This document shows positions 28,929-39,075 of a stretch of 64,000 nucleotides of DNA, piece after piece. A model generated the notes under the pieces. That model searched no databases, was not told the origin of the DNA, and saw only the letters and a list, made by a program, of their open reading frames with translations. A program made the translations under genes and the position numbers. Each line of letters opens with the position of its first letter. The stretch's first letter is position 1. Source of the DNA: Klebsiella michiganensis (lineage in GTDB: Bacteria > Pseudomonadota > Gammaproteobacteria > Enterobacterales > Enterobacteriaceae); the NCBI RefSeq assembly GCF_002925905.1, contig NZ_PRDB01000025.1, forward strand, positions 1-64,000, read 5' to 3'.

Positions 28929-29307
28929 ACCTCCTCCCCGGCGACCCGTCCTCGGAGGCTCCCTCCGGGACTACCGCTCCCCAATATCAAACCGACTGTA
29001 CTGTGAAAGAGTGCGATTCCGATCACGTTTATTTATCCGACCGGCTCATTAAATAGTGTAGGAGATCAGTTAATTTTTTTACCACAACGTTAATCATTAT
29101 CAATGCATAAGTCGGATATATTTGTTTAACTATTCGCTGAACAAGGTGGATTGACGGATCGCGAGGGGCGCTATAAGGTAGAAATATCTTCTACAATTAG
29201 GTCCTTAAGGACTCCCCCCGCGAATGTAGCACGCAGGACGCGGGCGAAGCGGCAGCGCTGGCTGTCAGGTCCAACGGTCATCGACAACTTATGGAAGGAG
29301 TAACACC
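28929..29307. promoter_or_regulatory. uspB-uspA divergent promoter region
   Basis: No gene is visible. Two perfect palindromic elements lie near the uspA side: GTAGAA-atatc-TTCTAC (29178-29194) and the 12-mer GTCCTTAAGGAC (29201-29212). They sit about 100-130 bp before the uspA ATG, in the likely promoter or 5' leader. A GC-rich stretch, 29215-29265, follows. I cannot name a binding protein. Confidence 0.5.
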
Positions 29308-29745
29308 ATGGCTTACAAACATATTCTCATTGCAGTAGACCTGTCCCCGGAAAGCAAAGTACTGGTAGAAAAAGCCGTTTCTATGGCCCGCCCCTACAAT
29401 GCAAAAGTTTCCCTGATCCACGTGGATGTGAATTACTCCGATCTCTACACCGGCCTTATTGACGTCAATCTGGGCGACATGCAGAAACGCATCTCCGAAG
29501 AGACTCACCACGCGTTAAGCGAGCTGTCCACCAACGCTGGCTATCCGATCACTGAGACCCTGAGCGGCAGCGGCGATCTCGGCCAGGTGCTGGTTGATGC
29601 GATTAAAAAGTATGATATGGACCTCGTGGTTTGCGGTCACCATCAGGACTTCTGGAGCAAACTGATGTCCTCGGCTCGTCAGCTCATCAACACCGTTCAC
29701 GTGGATATGCTGATTGTCCCGCTGCGCGACGAAGAAGACGAATAA
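29308..29745 (+). CDS. uspA: UspA, universal stress protein A
   Basis: This 145-residue cytoplasmic protein is induced by growth arrest, and mutants survive many stresses poorly. It has the Usp alpha/beta fold, starting [16 protein letters not shown] and ending [14 protein letters not shown]. It belongs to the UspA subgroup that lacks the ATP-binding GxxGxxxxG(S/T) motif: the C-terminal region here is [21 protein letters not shown] stands 9-10 bases before the ATG. Confidence 0.96.
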   Translation: MAYKHILIAVDLSPESKVLVEKAVSMARPYNAKVSLIHVDVNYSDLYTGLIDVNLGDMQKRISEETHHALSELSTNAGYPITETLSGSGDLGQVLVDAIKKYDMDLVVCGHHQDFWSKLMSSARQLINTVHVDMLIVPLRDEEDE

Positions 29746-29775
29746 CAGGACGTTATTTCATTTCGCTGATGACCA

Positions 29776-29799
29776 ACGCCCGCCAACGCGGGCGTTTTT
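29776..29799 (+). terminator. uspA terminator
   Basis: An 8-bp stem ACGCCCGC / GCGGGCGT with a CAAC loop is followed by five T's, 30 bp after the uspA stop. Confidence 0.92.
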
Positions 29800-30003
29800 A
29801 TTTCCCCCACCCGCCGCAAAAAGCATATAAATCCAAATAATCGCCACAATGCCAGGTTGATCAACCATTTCAAAAGCAATATAGCCATATAATAATTCGC
29901 CAAAATAGATAAACATCATATCATTACGCAAAATTAACCTTTTTCAGCGCGTTTTGGCATACGCGTTCATACTTTTCCGGACAGGACTTAAAGGCGAAGA
30001 AAG

Positions 30004-31470
30004 ATGAATTCAACCGCACCGACAGGCTTGCTGCAGCAACCTCGCCCATTCTTCATGATCTTCTTTGTGGAACTATGGGAACGATTTGGCTATTACGGCG
30101 TTCAGGGGATCCTGGCCGTTTTCTTTGTTAAACAGCTCGGTTTTTCTCAGGAGCAGGCGTTTATTACCTTTGGCGCGTTTGCCGCGCTGGTATATGGTCT
30201 TATCTCCATCGGCGGCTATGTTGGCGATCACCTGCTGGGTACGAAACGTACGCTGGTTCTGGGCGCGATTGTGCTTGCCGCAGGCTACTTTATGACCGGC
30301 CTGTCGCTGCTCAAACCCAATCTGATTTTCATCGCGCTGGGGACCATTGCGGTGGGTAACGGCCTGTTTAAAGCTAACCCGGCGAGCCTGCTGTCCAAAT
30401 GCTATCCGCCAAAAGATGCCCGCCTGGATGGCGCCTTCACGCTGTTTTATATGTCGATCAATATCGGTTCGCTGCTGTCGCTGTCGCTGGCGCCGGTGAT
30501 TGCCGACAAGTTCGGCTATGCGGTAACCTACAACCTGTGCGGCGCCGGTCTGATCGTCGCCCTGCTGGTTTACTTCGCCTGTCGGGGTATGGTGAAAGAT
30601 ATCGGCTCTGAGCCGGACCACAAACCGCTGAGCCTGCGCAATTTACTGTACGTGCTGGCCGGTACGGTGGTCATGATTTTTCTCTGCGCCTGGCTAATGC
30701 ATAATGTCAAAATCGCCAATCTGGTGCTGATTATCCTCTCAGTGGTGGTGACGATTTTCTTCTTCCGCGAGGCCTTCAAGCTGGATAAAACCGGGCGCAA
30801 CAAAATGTTCGTCGCCTTTATCCTGATGCTGGAAGCGGTGCTGTTTTATATTCTGTACGCGCAGATGCCCACCTCGCTCAACTTCTTTGCTATCAATAAC
30901 GTTCACCATGAAATACTTGGTTTCGCGATTAACCCGGTGAGCTTTCAGGCGCTAAACCCGTTCTGGGTGGTGGTGGCCAGCCCGATCCTCGCCGCTATCT
31001 ACACGCGTTTGGGCAATAAGGGCAAAGACCTGACTATGCCGATGAAGTTTACCCTTGGCATGTTCCTGTGCGCGCTGGGCTTTCTCACAGCCGCCGCGGC
31101 GGGAATGTGGTTTGCCGACGCCCAGGGGCTGACCTCGCCGTGGTTTATCGTGCTGGTCTATCTGTTCCAGAGTCTGGGGGAACTGCTGATTAGCGCCCTG
31201 GGGCTGGCGATGGTTGCCGCACTGGTGCCGCAGCATCTGATGGGCTTTATTCTTGGGATGTGGTTTTTAACCCAGGCGGCCGCGTTCCTGCTGGGCGGCT
31301 ACGTGGCGACCTTCACCGCCGTACCGAATAATATTACCGACCCGCTACAGACGCTGCCGATTTATACCGATGTCTTCAGCAAAATTGGCCTGGTGACCCT
31401 GGGCGTCACGGTGGTCATGGCGTTCATGGTGCCGTGGCTGAACAGGATGATTAATACAAAAAGCGCGTAA
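30004..31470 (+). CDS. dtpB: DtpB, di/tripeptide:proton symporter
   Basis: DtpB takes up di- and tripeptides with protons across the inner membrane (POT/PTR2 family). The 488-residue protein has the ExxERFxYYG motif as [10 protein letters not shown] at residues 23-32, and the PTR signature [17 protein letters not shown]. About fourteen hydrophobic segments are seen, as in E. coli DtpB. The unit stands alone, with a REP array in place of a visible hairpin terminator. Confidence 0.95.
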   Translation: MNSTAPTGLLQQPRPFFMIFFVELWERFGYYGVQGILAVFFVKQLGFSQEQAFITFGAFAALVYGLISIGGYVGDHLLGTKRTLVLGAIVLAAGYFMTGLSLLKPNLIFIALGTIAVGNGLFKANPASLLSKCYPPKDARLDGAFTLFYMSINIGSLLSLSLAPVIADKFGYAVTYNLCGAGLIVALLVYFACRGMVKDIGSEPDHKPLSLRNLLYVLAGTVVMIFLCAWLMHNVKIANLVLIILSVVVTIFFFREAFKLDKTGRNKMFVAFILMLEAVLFYILYAQMPTSLNFFAINNVHHEILGFAINPVSFQALNPFWVVVASPILAAIYTRLGNKGKDLTMPMKFTLGMFLCALGFLTAAAAGMWFADAQGLTSPWFIVLVYLFQSLGELLISALGLAMVAALVPQHLMGFILGMWFLTQAAAFLLGGYVATFTAVPNNITDPLQTLPIYTDVFSKIGLVTLGVTVVMAFMVPWLNRMINTKSA

Positions 31471-31486
31471 AAACGGAGTGGTCGAC

Positions 31487-31832
31487 GAGGTTTCCCGGAT
31501 TGCGGCTAACGCCTTATCCGGGCTACAGCCCCCCCAGATCGCAAGAACCCGTAGCCCGGGCTAGGCGCATCGCGCCGCCCCCGGGAACAGAGCGCAGAGT
31601 GGCAGAATTTCCCGGAGGCGATGCTGCGCATCTGTTCGGGCTACCAGACCCGCAGACGGCGGTGAACCCGTAGCCCGGGCAAGGCGCATCGCGCCGCCCC
31701 CGGGAGCAGAGTGCAGAGTGGCCGAATTTCCCGGAGGCGATGCTGCGCATCTGTCCGGGCTACCGGCCTACAGACGGCGGTGAACCTGTAGCCCGGGCAG
31801 GCGCAACGCGCCGCCCCCGGGAAAGGGCTCTG
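31487..31832. repeat. REP/BIME array after dtpB
   Basis: Three units with a period of 118-119 bp lie between convergent dtpB and rsmJ. Each starts with gtagcccgggc (31551, 31670, 31788), and a related half-unit comes before at 31490. The units are the reverse complement of those in the array at 10.5 kb. No gene is seen in this 373-bp gap; reading frames through it only reflect the repeat. Confidence 0.85.
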
Positions 31833-31843
31833 ACGCAGGTTGC

Positions 31844-32608
31844 TTACCCCTGCGGCTCAACCGCCGTTCCGGCATAGATATCAAAACGGTGGCCTTTGGT
31901 CACCACCGCGTTAGGCGTCGCGACATCCGCCAGCGGCGGCGCGTAGTCCGGGCGCTTAACCACCACCCGTTTGGTCGCCAGCTGACGCGCCGGCGCCAGC
32001 AGACCGTCGGCGTCTAAATCCGGCCCCACCAGCGACTGAAATACCCGCATCTCTTTCTTCACCAGCGCGCTTTTCTGCTTATGCGGAAACATCGGGTCGA
32101 GATAGACCACCTGCGGACGCGGAGTGATATCGGTCAGCGCCGTCAGGCTGGAAGCGTGAATCAGCCGCAGACGCTCCTGCAACCAGGGGCCGATTTCAGC
32201 GTCGGCGTAGCCGCGCGCCAGGCCATCGTCGAGCAGCGCGGCAACCACCGGGTTACGCTCCAGCATCCGCACGCGACAGCCCACGGAGGCAAGAACAAAG
32301 GCATCCCTTCCCAGACCGGCGGTCGCATCGACCACATCCGGCAGATAGTCGCCTTTGATTCCCACCGCTTTCGCCACCGCCTCGCCGCGGCCGCCGCCGA
32401 ACCTGCGCCGATGGGCCATGGTCCCGCCGACAAAATCAACAAAGATGCCGCCAAGCTTCGGTTCATCGCGCTTGCGCAGCTCAAGATGCGCCGGGGTCAT
32501 CACCAGCGCCATCGGGTTGTCCTCATCCTGCTCCAGCCCCCAGCGGTCAGCCAGAACAGATAAGGCGCCGTCTCCGGCGCCCGTTTCATCAATTAAACAA
32601 ATTTTCAC
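31844..32608 (-). CDS. rsmJ: RsmJ, 16S rRNA m2G1516 methyltransferase
   Basis: RsmJ methylates G1516 of 16S rRNA using S-adenosylmethionine. The protein has 254 residues against 250 in E. coli. The SAM site is [22 protein letters not shown], and the catalytic region is [15 protein letters not shown]. The start is GTG at 32608, giving (M)KICLIDET; a longer reading into prlC is rejected. The gene begins 7 bp after the prlC stop and is probably cotranscribed from the prlC promoter. Confidence 0.95.
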   Translation of the reverse strand: MKICLIDETGAGDGALSVLADRWGLEQDEDNPMALVMTPAHLELRKRDEPKLGGIFVDFVGGTMAHRRRFGGGRGEAVAKAVGIKGDYLPDVVDATAGLGRDAFVLASVGCRVRMLERNPVVAALLDDGLARGYADAEIGPWLQERLRLIHASSLTALTDITPRPQVVYLDPMFPHKQKSALVKKEMRVFQSLVGPDLDADGLLAPARQLATKRVVVKRPDYAPPLADVATPNAVVTKGHRFDIYAGTAVEPQG

Positions 32609-32615
32609 AACAGGA

Positions 32616-34658
32616 TTAACTCTTAATGCCGTAATGCTCAAGCATCGCGTCCAGCTGCGGCTCGCGACCGCGGAAGCGTTTGAACAGGACCATTGGCTCT
32701 TCCGAACCGCCGCGGCTAAGGATGTTGTCGAGGAACGACTGGCCGGTTTCGCGATTGAAGATACCCTCCTCTTCGAAGCGCGAGAAGGCATCCGCCGCCA
32801 GGACGTCGGCCCACAGATAGCTGTAATAACCCGCTGCGTATCCGCCGGCGAAAATATGGCTGAAGGCGTGCGGGAAACGGCCCCACGACGGCCCGGGGAT
32901 CAGCGCCACCTGCTGCTTAATTTCCGCCAGCGTTTCGAGGATTTTCGCGCCCTGCTGCGGGCTGAACTCCGCATGCAGGCGGAAGTCGAACAGGCCGAAC
33001 TCCAGCTGGCGCAGAATAAACATTGCCGCCTGGTAGTTCTTCGCCGCCAGCATTTTCTCCAGCAATTCCTGCGGCAGCGGCTCGCCGGTTTCATAGTGGC
33101 CGGAGATAAAGGCCAGCGCTTCCGGCTCCCAGCACCAGTTTTCCATAAACTGGCTCGGCAGCTCGACCGCATCCCACGGTACCCCGCTGATGCCGGACAC
33201 GCCGGCGGTGTCGATACGGGTCAGCATATGGTGCAGACCGTGGCCAAACTCGTGGAACAGGGTGATCACTTCATCGTGGGTGAACAGCGCCGGCTTACCG
33301 TTGACGGGACGGTTAAAGTTACAGGTCAGATAAGCGACCGGCTTTTGCAGCGAGCCGTCAAGCTTGCGCATCTGGCCAACGCAGTCATCCATCCACGCCC
33401 CGCCGCGTTTATGTTCGCGAGCGTAGAGATCGAGATAGAAGCTACCGCGTAGTTCATTTTTTTCATCGTACAGCTCGAAGAAGCGCACCTCCGGATGCCA
33501 GACGTCCACATCGGTACGCTCTTTCGCGGTAATACCGTAAATACGCTTAACCACCTCGAACAGGCCGTTAACCGCTTTGTTTTCCGGGAAGTAGGGGCGC
33601 AGCTGTTCGTCGCTGATGCTGTAAAGATGCTGCTTCTGTTTTTCGCTGTAGTAAGCGATATCCCACGGCTGCAGTTCATCCACGCCGAATTCGGCTTTGG
33701 CGAAGGCGCGCAGCTGGGCCAGCTCTTTCTCACCCTGCGGACGGGCGCGTTTAGCCAGGTCGGTCAGGAAGTCGAGCACTTGCTGCGGATTTTCGGCCAT
33801 TTTGGTCGCCAGCGACTTGTCGGCAAAGCTGTCAAAGCCCAGCAGCTGCGCCAGCTCGTGGCGCAGGGCGAGGATTTCCGCCATTACCGGGCTGTTGTCC
33901 CATTTTCCGGCGTTCGGCCCCTGGTCGGAGGCGCGGGTGGAATAGGCGCGATACAGCTCTTCACGCAGCGCCTGATTGTCGCAGTAGGTCATTACCGGCA
34001 GATAGCTCGGGATATCCAGGGTCAGCAGAAACCCTTCCTGCTCTTTGGCTTCAGCCTGGGCTTTCGCTGCGGCAAGCGCGCTTTCCGGCATGCCGGAGAG
34101 CTCAGATTCATCGGTGACCAGCTTGGTCCAGCCCATGGTCGCGTCGAGCACGTTGTTGCTGTACTGATTGCCCAGCTCGGAGAGGCGGGCGGCGATTTCG
34201 CCGTAGCGTTTCTGCTGCTCTTTCGCCAGGCCAATACCGGAGAGTTCAAAATCGCGCAGCGCGTTATCTACCGCTTTTTTCTGCGCGGTATTCAGGGTGG
34301 CGTAATGGTCGCCGTCGCGCAGGTCGCGGTACGCTTTGTACAGGCCTTCATGCTGCCCAACCCAGGTGCTGTACTCCGAAAGCAGCGGCAGGGTCTGCTC
34401 GTAGGCTTCGCGCAGTTCCGGACTGTTTTTGACCGAGTTCAGGTGGCTCACCGGGGAAAAAATACGCCCCAGCACGTCGTCTACTTCCGCCAGCGGCTGG
34501 CAAAGATTTTCCCAGGTATACGGCGCCCCTTGCGCCACCGCGCGCTCTACCGCCGCCCGGCAATCATCCAGCGCTTTAGTGACCGCGGGGACCACGTGCT
34601 CGGGTTTGATGGCAGAGAATGGCGGTAATGAAAAAGGCGTCAGTAATGGATTGGTCAT
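32616..34658 (-). CDS. prlC: PrlC, oligopeptidase A
   Basis: This cytoplasmic zinc metallopeptidase of family M3 degrades signal peptides and other short peptides. The 680-residue length equals the E. coli enzyme. The zinc site HExxH is in [13 protein letters not shown] near residue 470, with the third ligand Glu in the downstream WCWEPEAL segment. The start at 34658 ([14 protein letters not shown]) matches the family. A sigma-32-type promoter is seen upstream, in line with the known heat-shock induction of this gene. Confidence 0.96.
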   Translation of the reverse strand: MTNPLLTPFSLPPFSAIKPEHVVPAVTKALDDCRAAVERAVAQGAPYTWENLCQPLAEVDDVLGRIFSPVSHLNSVKNSPELREAYEQTLPLLSEYSTWVGQHEGLYKAYRDLRDGDHYATLNTAQKKAVDNALRDFELSGIGLAKEQQKRYGEIAARLSELGNQYSNNVLDATMGWTKLVTDESELSGMPESALAAAKAQAEAKEQEGFLLTLDIPSYLPVMTYCDNQALREELYRAYSTRASDQGPNAGKWDNSPVMAEILALRHELAQLLGFDSFADKSLATKMAENPQQVLDFLTDLAKRARPQGEKELAQLRAFAKAEFGVDELQPWDIAYYSEKQKQHLYSISDEQLRPYFPENKAVNGLFEVVKRIYGITAKERTDVDVWHPEVRFFELYDEKNELRGSFYLDLYAREHKRGGAWMDDCVGQMRKLDGSLQKPVAYLTCNFNRPVNGKPALFTHDEVITLFHEFGHGLHHMLTRIDTAGVSGISGVPWDAVELPSQFMENWCWEPEALAFISGHYETGEPLPQELLEKMLAAKNYQAAMFILRQLEFGLFDFRLHAEFSPQQGAKILETLAEIKQQVALIPGPSWGRFPHAFSHIFAGGYAAGYYSYLWADVLAADAFSRFEEEGIFNRETGQSFLDNILSRGGSEEPMVLFKRFRGREPQLDAMLEHYGIKS

Positions 34659-34722
34659 ATGCGCAGTCCTGTTGAATTGGGTGAATGAAGCGCGCGTCCG
34701 GCGCTATAGCATGAGATCTAGA

Positions 34723-34748
34723 ATGGGGGATAGTTTGCTGAATTTCAA
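34723..34748 (-). promoter_or_regulatory. Sigma-32 (heat-shock) promoter of prlC
   Basis: On the minus strand TTGAAA (34748-34743) is followed after 14 bp by CCCCAT (34728-34723), a near-consensus RpoH promoter. The start codon is 64 bp further on. Confidence 0.75.
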
Positions 34749-34811
34749 TGTCAGGCGCCGCGCGCAGGCGGGTATTACTGCGATAAGTCTGGCCGTTGTG
34801 GCCAGAGCGCA

Positions 34812-34846
34812 TAAAAAAGCCGGGTTCGCCTCGCGGCGACCCGGCT
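34812..34846 (-). terminator. gntT terminator
   Basis: On the minus strand a stem of AGCCGGGT / ACCCGGCT with an inner CGCC/GGCG helix is followed by six T's, 22 bp after the gntT stop. Confidence 0.9.
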
Positions 34847-34867
34847 CGTTTTAGGCTGACAAGCAGC

Positions 34868-36184
34868 TTATACCACCATCCCCAGCAGCAGACAGCCTAC
34901 CAGGCCGCACACTGAGATAATGGTTTCCAGCACCGACCACGACTTAATGGTCTCGCCGATGGTCAGGTTGAAGTATTCCTTAAACAGCCAGAAGCCCGGG
35001 TCGTTAACGTGGGAGAAGATAACGCTGCCGGAGCCAACGGCGATCACCATCAGTTCCGGGCTCACGCCGGTGGTGGCGATCAGCGGCGCGGCGATACCGC
35101 CCGCGGTGATCGCCGCAACGGTGGCGGAACCCAGCGCGATACGCAGTACCGCAGCAATCGACCATGCCATAAACAGCGGGGACATATTGGATTCATGCAT
35201 GATAGAAGCAATGTATTTATCCATGCCGCTATCGACCAGCACCTGCTTGAAGGCGCCGCCGCCGCCGATGATCAGCAGCATCATGGCGATAATTTTGATC
35301 GAGGAGGTCAGCGTATCGTTAATCTGCTCCATGGAACGACCGCGGTTAAGACCGAAGGTGAACATGGCGATCAGGACCGCGATCAGCGTGGCCATGACCG
35401 GGTCGCCGAAGAATTCCGCGATCGGCAGGAAGGCATGACCTTTCGGCAGAACCATTTCGGCCACGGCGCGCATAGCCATCAGAATAACCGGTACCAGAGA
35501 GGTCCAGACGCTGACGCCGAAGCCCGGCATCTCTTCCTCAGTGAACGTTTTCGGGTTATGCAGGCCTTCCGGAATCGGCTTATCGATACCTTTCAGGAAG
35601 CGTGCGTAAACCGGCCCCGCAAGGATAACCGTCGGGATCGCCAGAATCGTACCGAACAGCAGGGTTTTACCCATGTCGGCATGGAAAATAGTGGCAATGG
35701 CAGTCGGGCCCGGGTGCGGAGGCAGGAAACCGTGCGTGACGGAGAGCGCGGCCGCCATCGGGACGCCGATATAGAGCAGCGGGATACCGGCGGATGCGGC
35801 GATGGTAAAGACCAGCGGCAGCATCAGTACGAAGCCCACTTCATAGAACAGGGCGAAGCCGACGGTAAAGCCGGTGAGCACAACCGCCCATTGAATATGT
35901 TGTTTACCAAATTTGGCAATCAGCGTGGTGGCGATACGCTGCGCGCCGCCGCAGTCCGCCAGCATTTTACCGAGCATCGCGCCGAAGCCCATGATCAGCG
36001 CGAGGCTGCCGAGGGTTCCCCCAACGCCGTTTTTGATGGAGACGATAACTTTATCCAGAGGCATACCCTGCATGAGCCCGACGGCAAGTGCCACCAGAAC
36101 CAGAGCGATAAACCCGTTCAGCTTGAAACGGATCATCAGCAACAATAACAGGGCAACCCCGATAGCAACGATGACTAATGGCAT
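34868..36184 (-). CDS. gntT: GntT, high-affinity gluconate permease
   Basis: GntT is an H+/gluconate symporter of the GntP family. The 438 residues equal E. coli GntT and start identically (MPLVIVAIGV). About twelve or more membrane segments are visible; TIGETIKSWSVLETIISVCGLVG ends the protein. Two GntR-type operators precede it. In E. coli it is followed by malQ; here it sits next to prlC, marking a rearrangement edge. Confidence 0.95.
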   Translation of the reverse strand: MPLVIVAIGVALLLLLMIRFKLNGFIALVLVALAVGLMQGMPLDKVIVSIKNGVGGTLGSLALIMGFGAMLGKMLADCGGAQRIATTLIAKFGKQHIQWAVVLTGFTVGFALFYEVGFVLMLPLVFTIAASAGIPLLYIGVPMAAALSVTHGFLPPHPGPTAIATIFHADMGKTLLFGTILAIPTVILAGPVYARFLKGIDKPIPEGLHNPKTFTEEEMPGFGVSVWTSLVPVILMAMRAVAEMVLPKGHAFLPIAEFFGDPVMATLIAVLIAMFTFGLNRGRSMEQINDTLTSSIKIIAMMLLIIGGGGAFKQVLVDSGMDKYIASIMHESNMSPLFMAWSIAAVLRIALGSATVAAITAGGIAAPLIATTGVSPELMVIAVGSGSVIFSHVNDPGFWLFKEYFNLTIGETIKSWSVLETIISVCGLVGCLLLGMVV

Positions 36185-36203
36185 GATTTACCTGGCCTTA
36201 ATT

Positions 36204-36218
36204 TGTTATGGGTAACGT
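36204..36218 (-). promoter_or_regulatory. Second, weaker GntR-type operator near the gntT start
   Basis: ACGTTACCCATAACA on the minus strand resembles the upstream operator in its GTTACCC core. It is 20-34 bp before the gntT ATG and about 145 bp from the first site. This spacing would allow looping, as described for E. coli gntT. Confidence 0.5.
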
Positions 36219-36347
36219 CATAGTTTCAACATTGACTTCATCCGTTCCGACCGGAACAAAAAATGTCTGACGCCGTAGAAGCTGGCTTTATCCTTACCCA
36301 GAGAAAGGATAGCTGGCTATTTTTTTATCTGTGGCGCCTGAAGTGAA

Positions 36348-36363
36348 TGATACGGGTAACATA
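36348..36363 (-). promoter_or_regulatory. GntR operator upstream of gntT
   Basis: ATGTTACCCGTATCAT on the minus strand matches the GntR binding site known from E. coli gluconate genes. It lies 164 bp before the gntT start codon. GntR would release it in the presence of gluconate. The rest of this 332-bp gap holds a GC-rich hairpin (CGCCCGGC 36483-36490 / GCCGGGCG 36503-36510) just after nfuA, which may end that transcript although no U-run follows. Confidence 0.8.
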
Positions 36364-36516
36364 TGAAGTTTGAGAATCACCTGGGCGGTGAAAATTTCAA
36401 ATATGAGACTTAAGTCATACTCTTTCCCGGGTTTCTGCCGGGTCGCTTAGCGGGAAATGTTGCGCGGTAACATGAGGGGAGTCGCCCGGCCGCGAAAAGG
36501 CAGCCGGGCGGGGAAA

Positions 36517-37092
36517 TCAGTAGTAGGAGTGCTCGCCGCGCTGGTGTTCAGTCAGATCGCGTACGCCTTTCAGTTCCGGGAACTCGTTCAGCATCTGCTT
36601 CTCGATCCCCTCTTTCAGCGTCACGTCAACCATCGAACAGCCGTTGCAGCCGCCGCCGAATTGCAGAATCGCCAGGCCATCGTCGGTGATTTCCATCAAC
36701 GTGACGCGCCCGCCGTGGCCGGCCAGCTGCGGGTTAATCTGCGACTGCAGCAGGTACTCAACGCGCTCCATGAGCGGGGCATCGTCGGACACTTTGCGCA
36801 TCTTGGCGTTTGGCGCTTTCAGCGTCAGCTGGGAGCCCAGCTGGTCGGTAACAAAATCGATTTCAGCGTCTTCCAGGTACGGCGCGCTAAGCTCATCGAC
36901 GTAGGCGGTGAGTTGCTCAAACTTCAGCGCGGTATCGGAATCTTCCACCGCATCCGGTGGGCAGTAGGACACGCCGCACTCGGCGTTAGGGGTGCCGGGA
37001 TTGATCACAAATACGCGAATTTGTGTCCCTTCTTCCTGATTTGCCAGCAGTTTGGCAAAGTGCGCTTGTGCAGCATCGGAAATACGGATCAT
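36517..37092 (-). CDS. nfuA: NfuA, Fe-S cluster carrier
   Basis: NfuA carries and delivers [4Fe-4S] clusters to target enzymes under oxidative stress or iron limitation. The 191 residues match E. coli. There is an N-terminal A-type-like domain (residues 1-100) that has lost two of the usual cysteines. The C-terminal Nfu domain has the cluster CxxC in [13 protein letters not shown]. It follows gntX in the same direction with 58 bp between. Confidence 0.95.
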   Translation of the reverse strand: MIRISDAAQAHFAKLLANQEEGTQIRVFVINPGTPNAECGVSYCPPDAVEDSDTALKFEQLTAYVDELSAPYLEDAEIDFVTDQLGSQLTLKAPNAKMRKVSDDAPLMERVEYLLQSQINPQLAGHGGRVTLMEITDDGLAILQFGGGCNGCSMVDVTLKEGIEKQMLNEFPELKGVRDLTEHQRGEHSYY

Positions 37093-37150
37093 AGCGTTGG
37101 CCTAATAGTTGACTATTTTACTGGGTTATTATACGCCCATCAGCAGGGGT

Positions 37151-37825
37151 CTACAAGGTACGGCATATACACCATACCTGAACCGTCGCGGCGCCGTTTC
37201 GCAAAAGCAGGCGGGATATCTCGGCGACGGTGCTTCCGGTTGTGACGACATCATCCACAATGGCGATATGGTGGCCCTGGAGCGACAATTCAAGCTGGAA
37301 GGCGTTTTTCAGGTTCCGTTTGCGCAATCTGGCGCTGAGCTGATGCTGGGTGGCGGTGCGGCGCCGGCGGGTTAGCGCATCGCTGCGCCAGGCGCAGTCC
37401 AGCCAGCGGGAGAGCGGTCGGCACAGCAGATCGCTCTGATTAAATCCCCTCTTCCACTGACGACGCTGCCAGAGCGGCACGCTAATTATCCGGTCCGGGC
37501 GGGGAAGATCCCGACGCTGGCGAATGCGCAACAGCAGCAGACGCGCCAGCGCCGGGGCCAGCTCGGGGCGCTTATTGAATTTCAGCTGGTGAATCAGGCC
37601 GCTCAGCGGCGGTCGATAGTCATTCACCGTCACCAGCCGCTGCCACGGCGGCGGTTTTTGCAGGCAGCGCCCGCAGGGCAGCGTGCTTGATTGGGCCGGC
37701 AGGCCGCACTGCGGGCACAGCGGTTCAGACGCCAGCAGCGCCGACGCGCATCGCGAGCAGATCCCCCAGCTGGCGATGGCCAGCGGCATTTGGCATAGCC
37801 AGCATAAGCTGTGTGCTGTTAGCAT
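37151..37825 (-). CDS. gntX: GntX, ComF-like phosphoribosyltransferase-domain protein
   Basis: This 224-residue protein has an N-terminal cysteine cluster (CWLCQM, CSRC, CPQCG, CGRC), probably binding zinc. A C-terminal PRTase fold follows, with the PRPP motif HIAIVDDVVTTGSTVAEIS. It is related to ComF of DNA uptake systems. In E. coli it is needed for using extracellular DNA as a nutrient and was earlier tied to gluconate transport. It is divergent from bioH by 38 bp. Confidence 0.93.
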   Translation of the reverse strand: MLTAHSLCWLCQMPLAIASWGICSRCASALLASEPLCPQCGLPAQSSTLPCGRCLQKPPPWQRLVTVNDYRPPLSGLIHQLKFNKRPELAPALARLLLLRIRQRRDLPRPDRIISVPLWQRRQWKRGFNQSDLLCRPLSRWLDCAWRSDALTRRRRTATQHQLSARLRKRNLKNAFQLELSLQGHHIAIVDDVVTTGSTVAEISRLLLRNGAATVQVWCICRTL

Positions 37826-37863
37826 ATTTCCCCCTCGTATTGGTGGAAAGAGAACAGTAACTG

Positions 37864-38646
37864 ATGAAAACGATCGCGTGGCAGACCACGGGCGAAGGAA
37901 ATTGTCATCTTGTGCTGCTGCACGGATGGGGGCTGAATGCCAAAGTGTGGGATTGCATCACGCCGCAGCTGGCTTCGCATTTTACGCTGCACCTCGTCGA
38001 CCTGCCTGGCTATGGCCGCAGCGGCGGCTTTGGCGCGATGTTGCTGGAAGAGATGGCGCAGCGGGTGCTGGAAAACGCGCCGGAGCGCGCTATCTGGCTG
38101 GGCTGGAGCCTCGGCGGGCTGGTGGCCAGCCAGGTCGCGTTATCCCATCCCGATCGCGTGCAGGCGCTGGTCACCGTGGCCTCTTCCCCCTGCTTTAGCG
38201 CTCACGACAGCTGGCCCGGGATTAAGCCCGACGTGCTGAGCGGGTTTCAGCAGCAGCTGAGCGAAGATTTTCAACGCACCGTCGAACGCTTTCTGGCGCT
38301 GCAAACCCTGGGTACCGAAAGCGCGCGTCAGGATGCGAGAGCGCTGAAGAGCACGGTGCTGTCGCTACCGATGCCGTCGCCGGACGTTTTAAACGGCGGG
38401 CTGGAGATCCTCAAAACCGCCGATTTACGCCAGCCGTTGACCGCCCTCGCCATGCCGTTTTTGCGCCTGTACGGTCGGTTGGATGGTCTGGTACCGCGTA
38501 AAATCATTCCGCTTCTCGATGCGCTGTGGCCCAAAAGCACGTCGATTGTCTTCGATAAAGCCGCCCATGCGCCGTTCATTTCACATCCGCAGGCGTTTTG
38601 CGCTCCGCTGATTGAGCTAAAGCATGAGATCGATAAATTTTTTTAG
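37864..38646 (+). CDS. bioH: BioH, pimeloyl-ACP methyl ester carboxylesterase
   Basis: BioH hydrolyses the methyl ester of pimeloyl-ACP, ending the fatty acid synthesis part of biotin formation. The 260-residue alpha/beta hydrolase has HGWGLN as oxyanion segment, the nucleophile serine in [12 protein letters not shown], aspartate in [10 protein letters not shown] and histidine in [11 protein letters not shown]. It is closely similar to E. coli BioH, with a few extra C-terminal residues. Confidence 0.95.
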   Translation: MKTIAWQTTGEGNCHLVLLHGWGLNAKVWDCITPQLASHFTLHLVDLPGYGRSGGFGAMLLEEMAQRVLENAPERAIWLGWSLGGLVASQVALSHPDRVQALVTVASSPCFSAHDSWPGIKPDVLSGFQQQLSEDFQRTVERFLALQTLGTESARQDARALKSTVLSLPMPSPDVLNGGLEILKTADLRQPLTALAMPFLRLYGRLDGLVPRKIIPLLDALWPKSTSIVFDKAAHAPFISHPQAFCAPLIELKHEIDKFF

Positions 38647-38758
38647 CGGGACGTGGTAAAAACGCAGGGTGCAGCAATACTTAGGTTGTTGCGGGGGTTG
38701 ACTATTTCACCTCGGACCCGTGACCTAAAAAAAAACAACCTAATGGAGAGTAGAGGCT

Positions 38759-39028
38759 ATGAAACTTGTTACAGGAATTGTTGCATCTCTGGTGATTGGC
38801 TCCCTGTCCTTCGGCGCGTTCGCCGCCAAGGAAATTCAAAAAGACGAAGTGGCTAAGTTGAACCTGACCAAAATCGGTTCGATTACCACCTCCAGAACAA
38901 CCTCTCCGATGGATGCAAAGCGCGATCTGTCGAAAAAAGCGGATGAGCTGGGCGGCACCTATTTTGTGGTGATTGCAGGCGAGAAGAACGAGAAAACGGT
39001 TCACGCTAACGCGGACGTCTACAAGTAA
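38759..39028 (+). CDS. DUF1471 (YhcN/BhsA-type) periplasmic small protein
   Basis: The 89-residue protein has a clear signal peptide (hydrophobic residues 4-20, cleavage after AFA near residue 22). The mature domain holds the DUF1471 features IGSITTSRTTSPMDAKRDL, KKADELGGTYFVVIAGE and a final HANADVYK. Family members are stress-inducible envelope proteins that affect biofilm and copper or acid response; this one's role is not known. A purine-rich RBS and a preceding A-run are visible. It occupies the bioH-feoC gap where E. coli K-12 has yhgA. Confidence 0.85.
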   Translation: MKLVTGIVASLVIGSLSFGAFAAKEIQKDEVAKLNLTKIGSITTSRTTSPMDAKRDLSKKADELGGTYFVVIAGEKNEKTVHANADVYK

Positions 39029-39034
39029 GCCAGA

Positions 39035-39056
39035 AAGCGGGTCTCAGGACCCGCTT
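39035..39056 (+). terminator. Terminator-like hairpin after the DUF1471 gene
   Basis: AAGCGGGTC / GACCCGCTT form a perfect 9-bp stem with a TCAG loop, 6 bp after the stop. The T-run is minimal, so termination strength is uncertain. Confidence 0.7.
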
Positions 39057-39075
39057 GCGGTATATGCCGCAGTAG

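Noticed and set aside
31523-31750. A 75-codon minus-strand frame in the second repeat array
   Set aside because: It consists only of REP units and has no ribosome-binding site.
35009-36148. A 379-codon plus-strand frame opposite gntT
   Set aside because: It is antisense to a clear permease gene; its Gln/Arg/His/Asp-rich composition matches no family.
36281-36327. Stem-loop with T-run (ATCCTT / AAGGAT then TTTTTTT) upstream of gntT
   Set aside because: It points away from gntT and follows no plus-strand gene; chance is a fair explanation.
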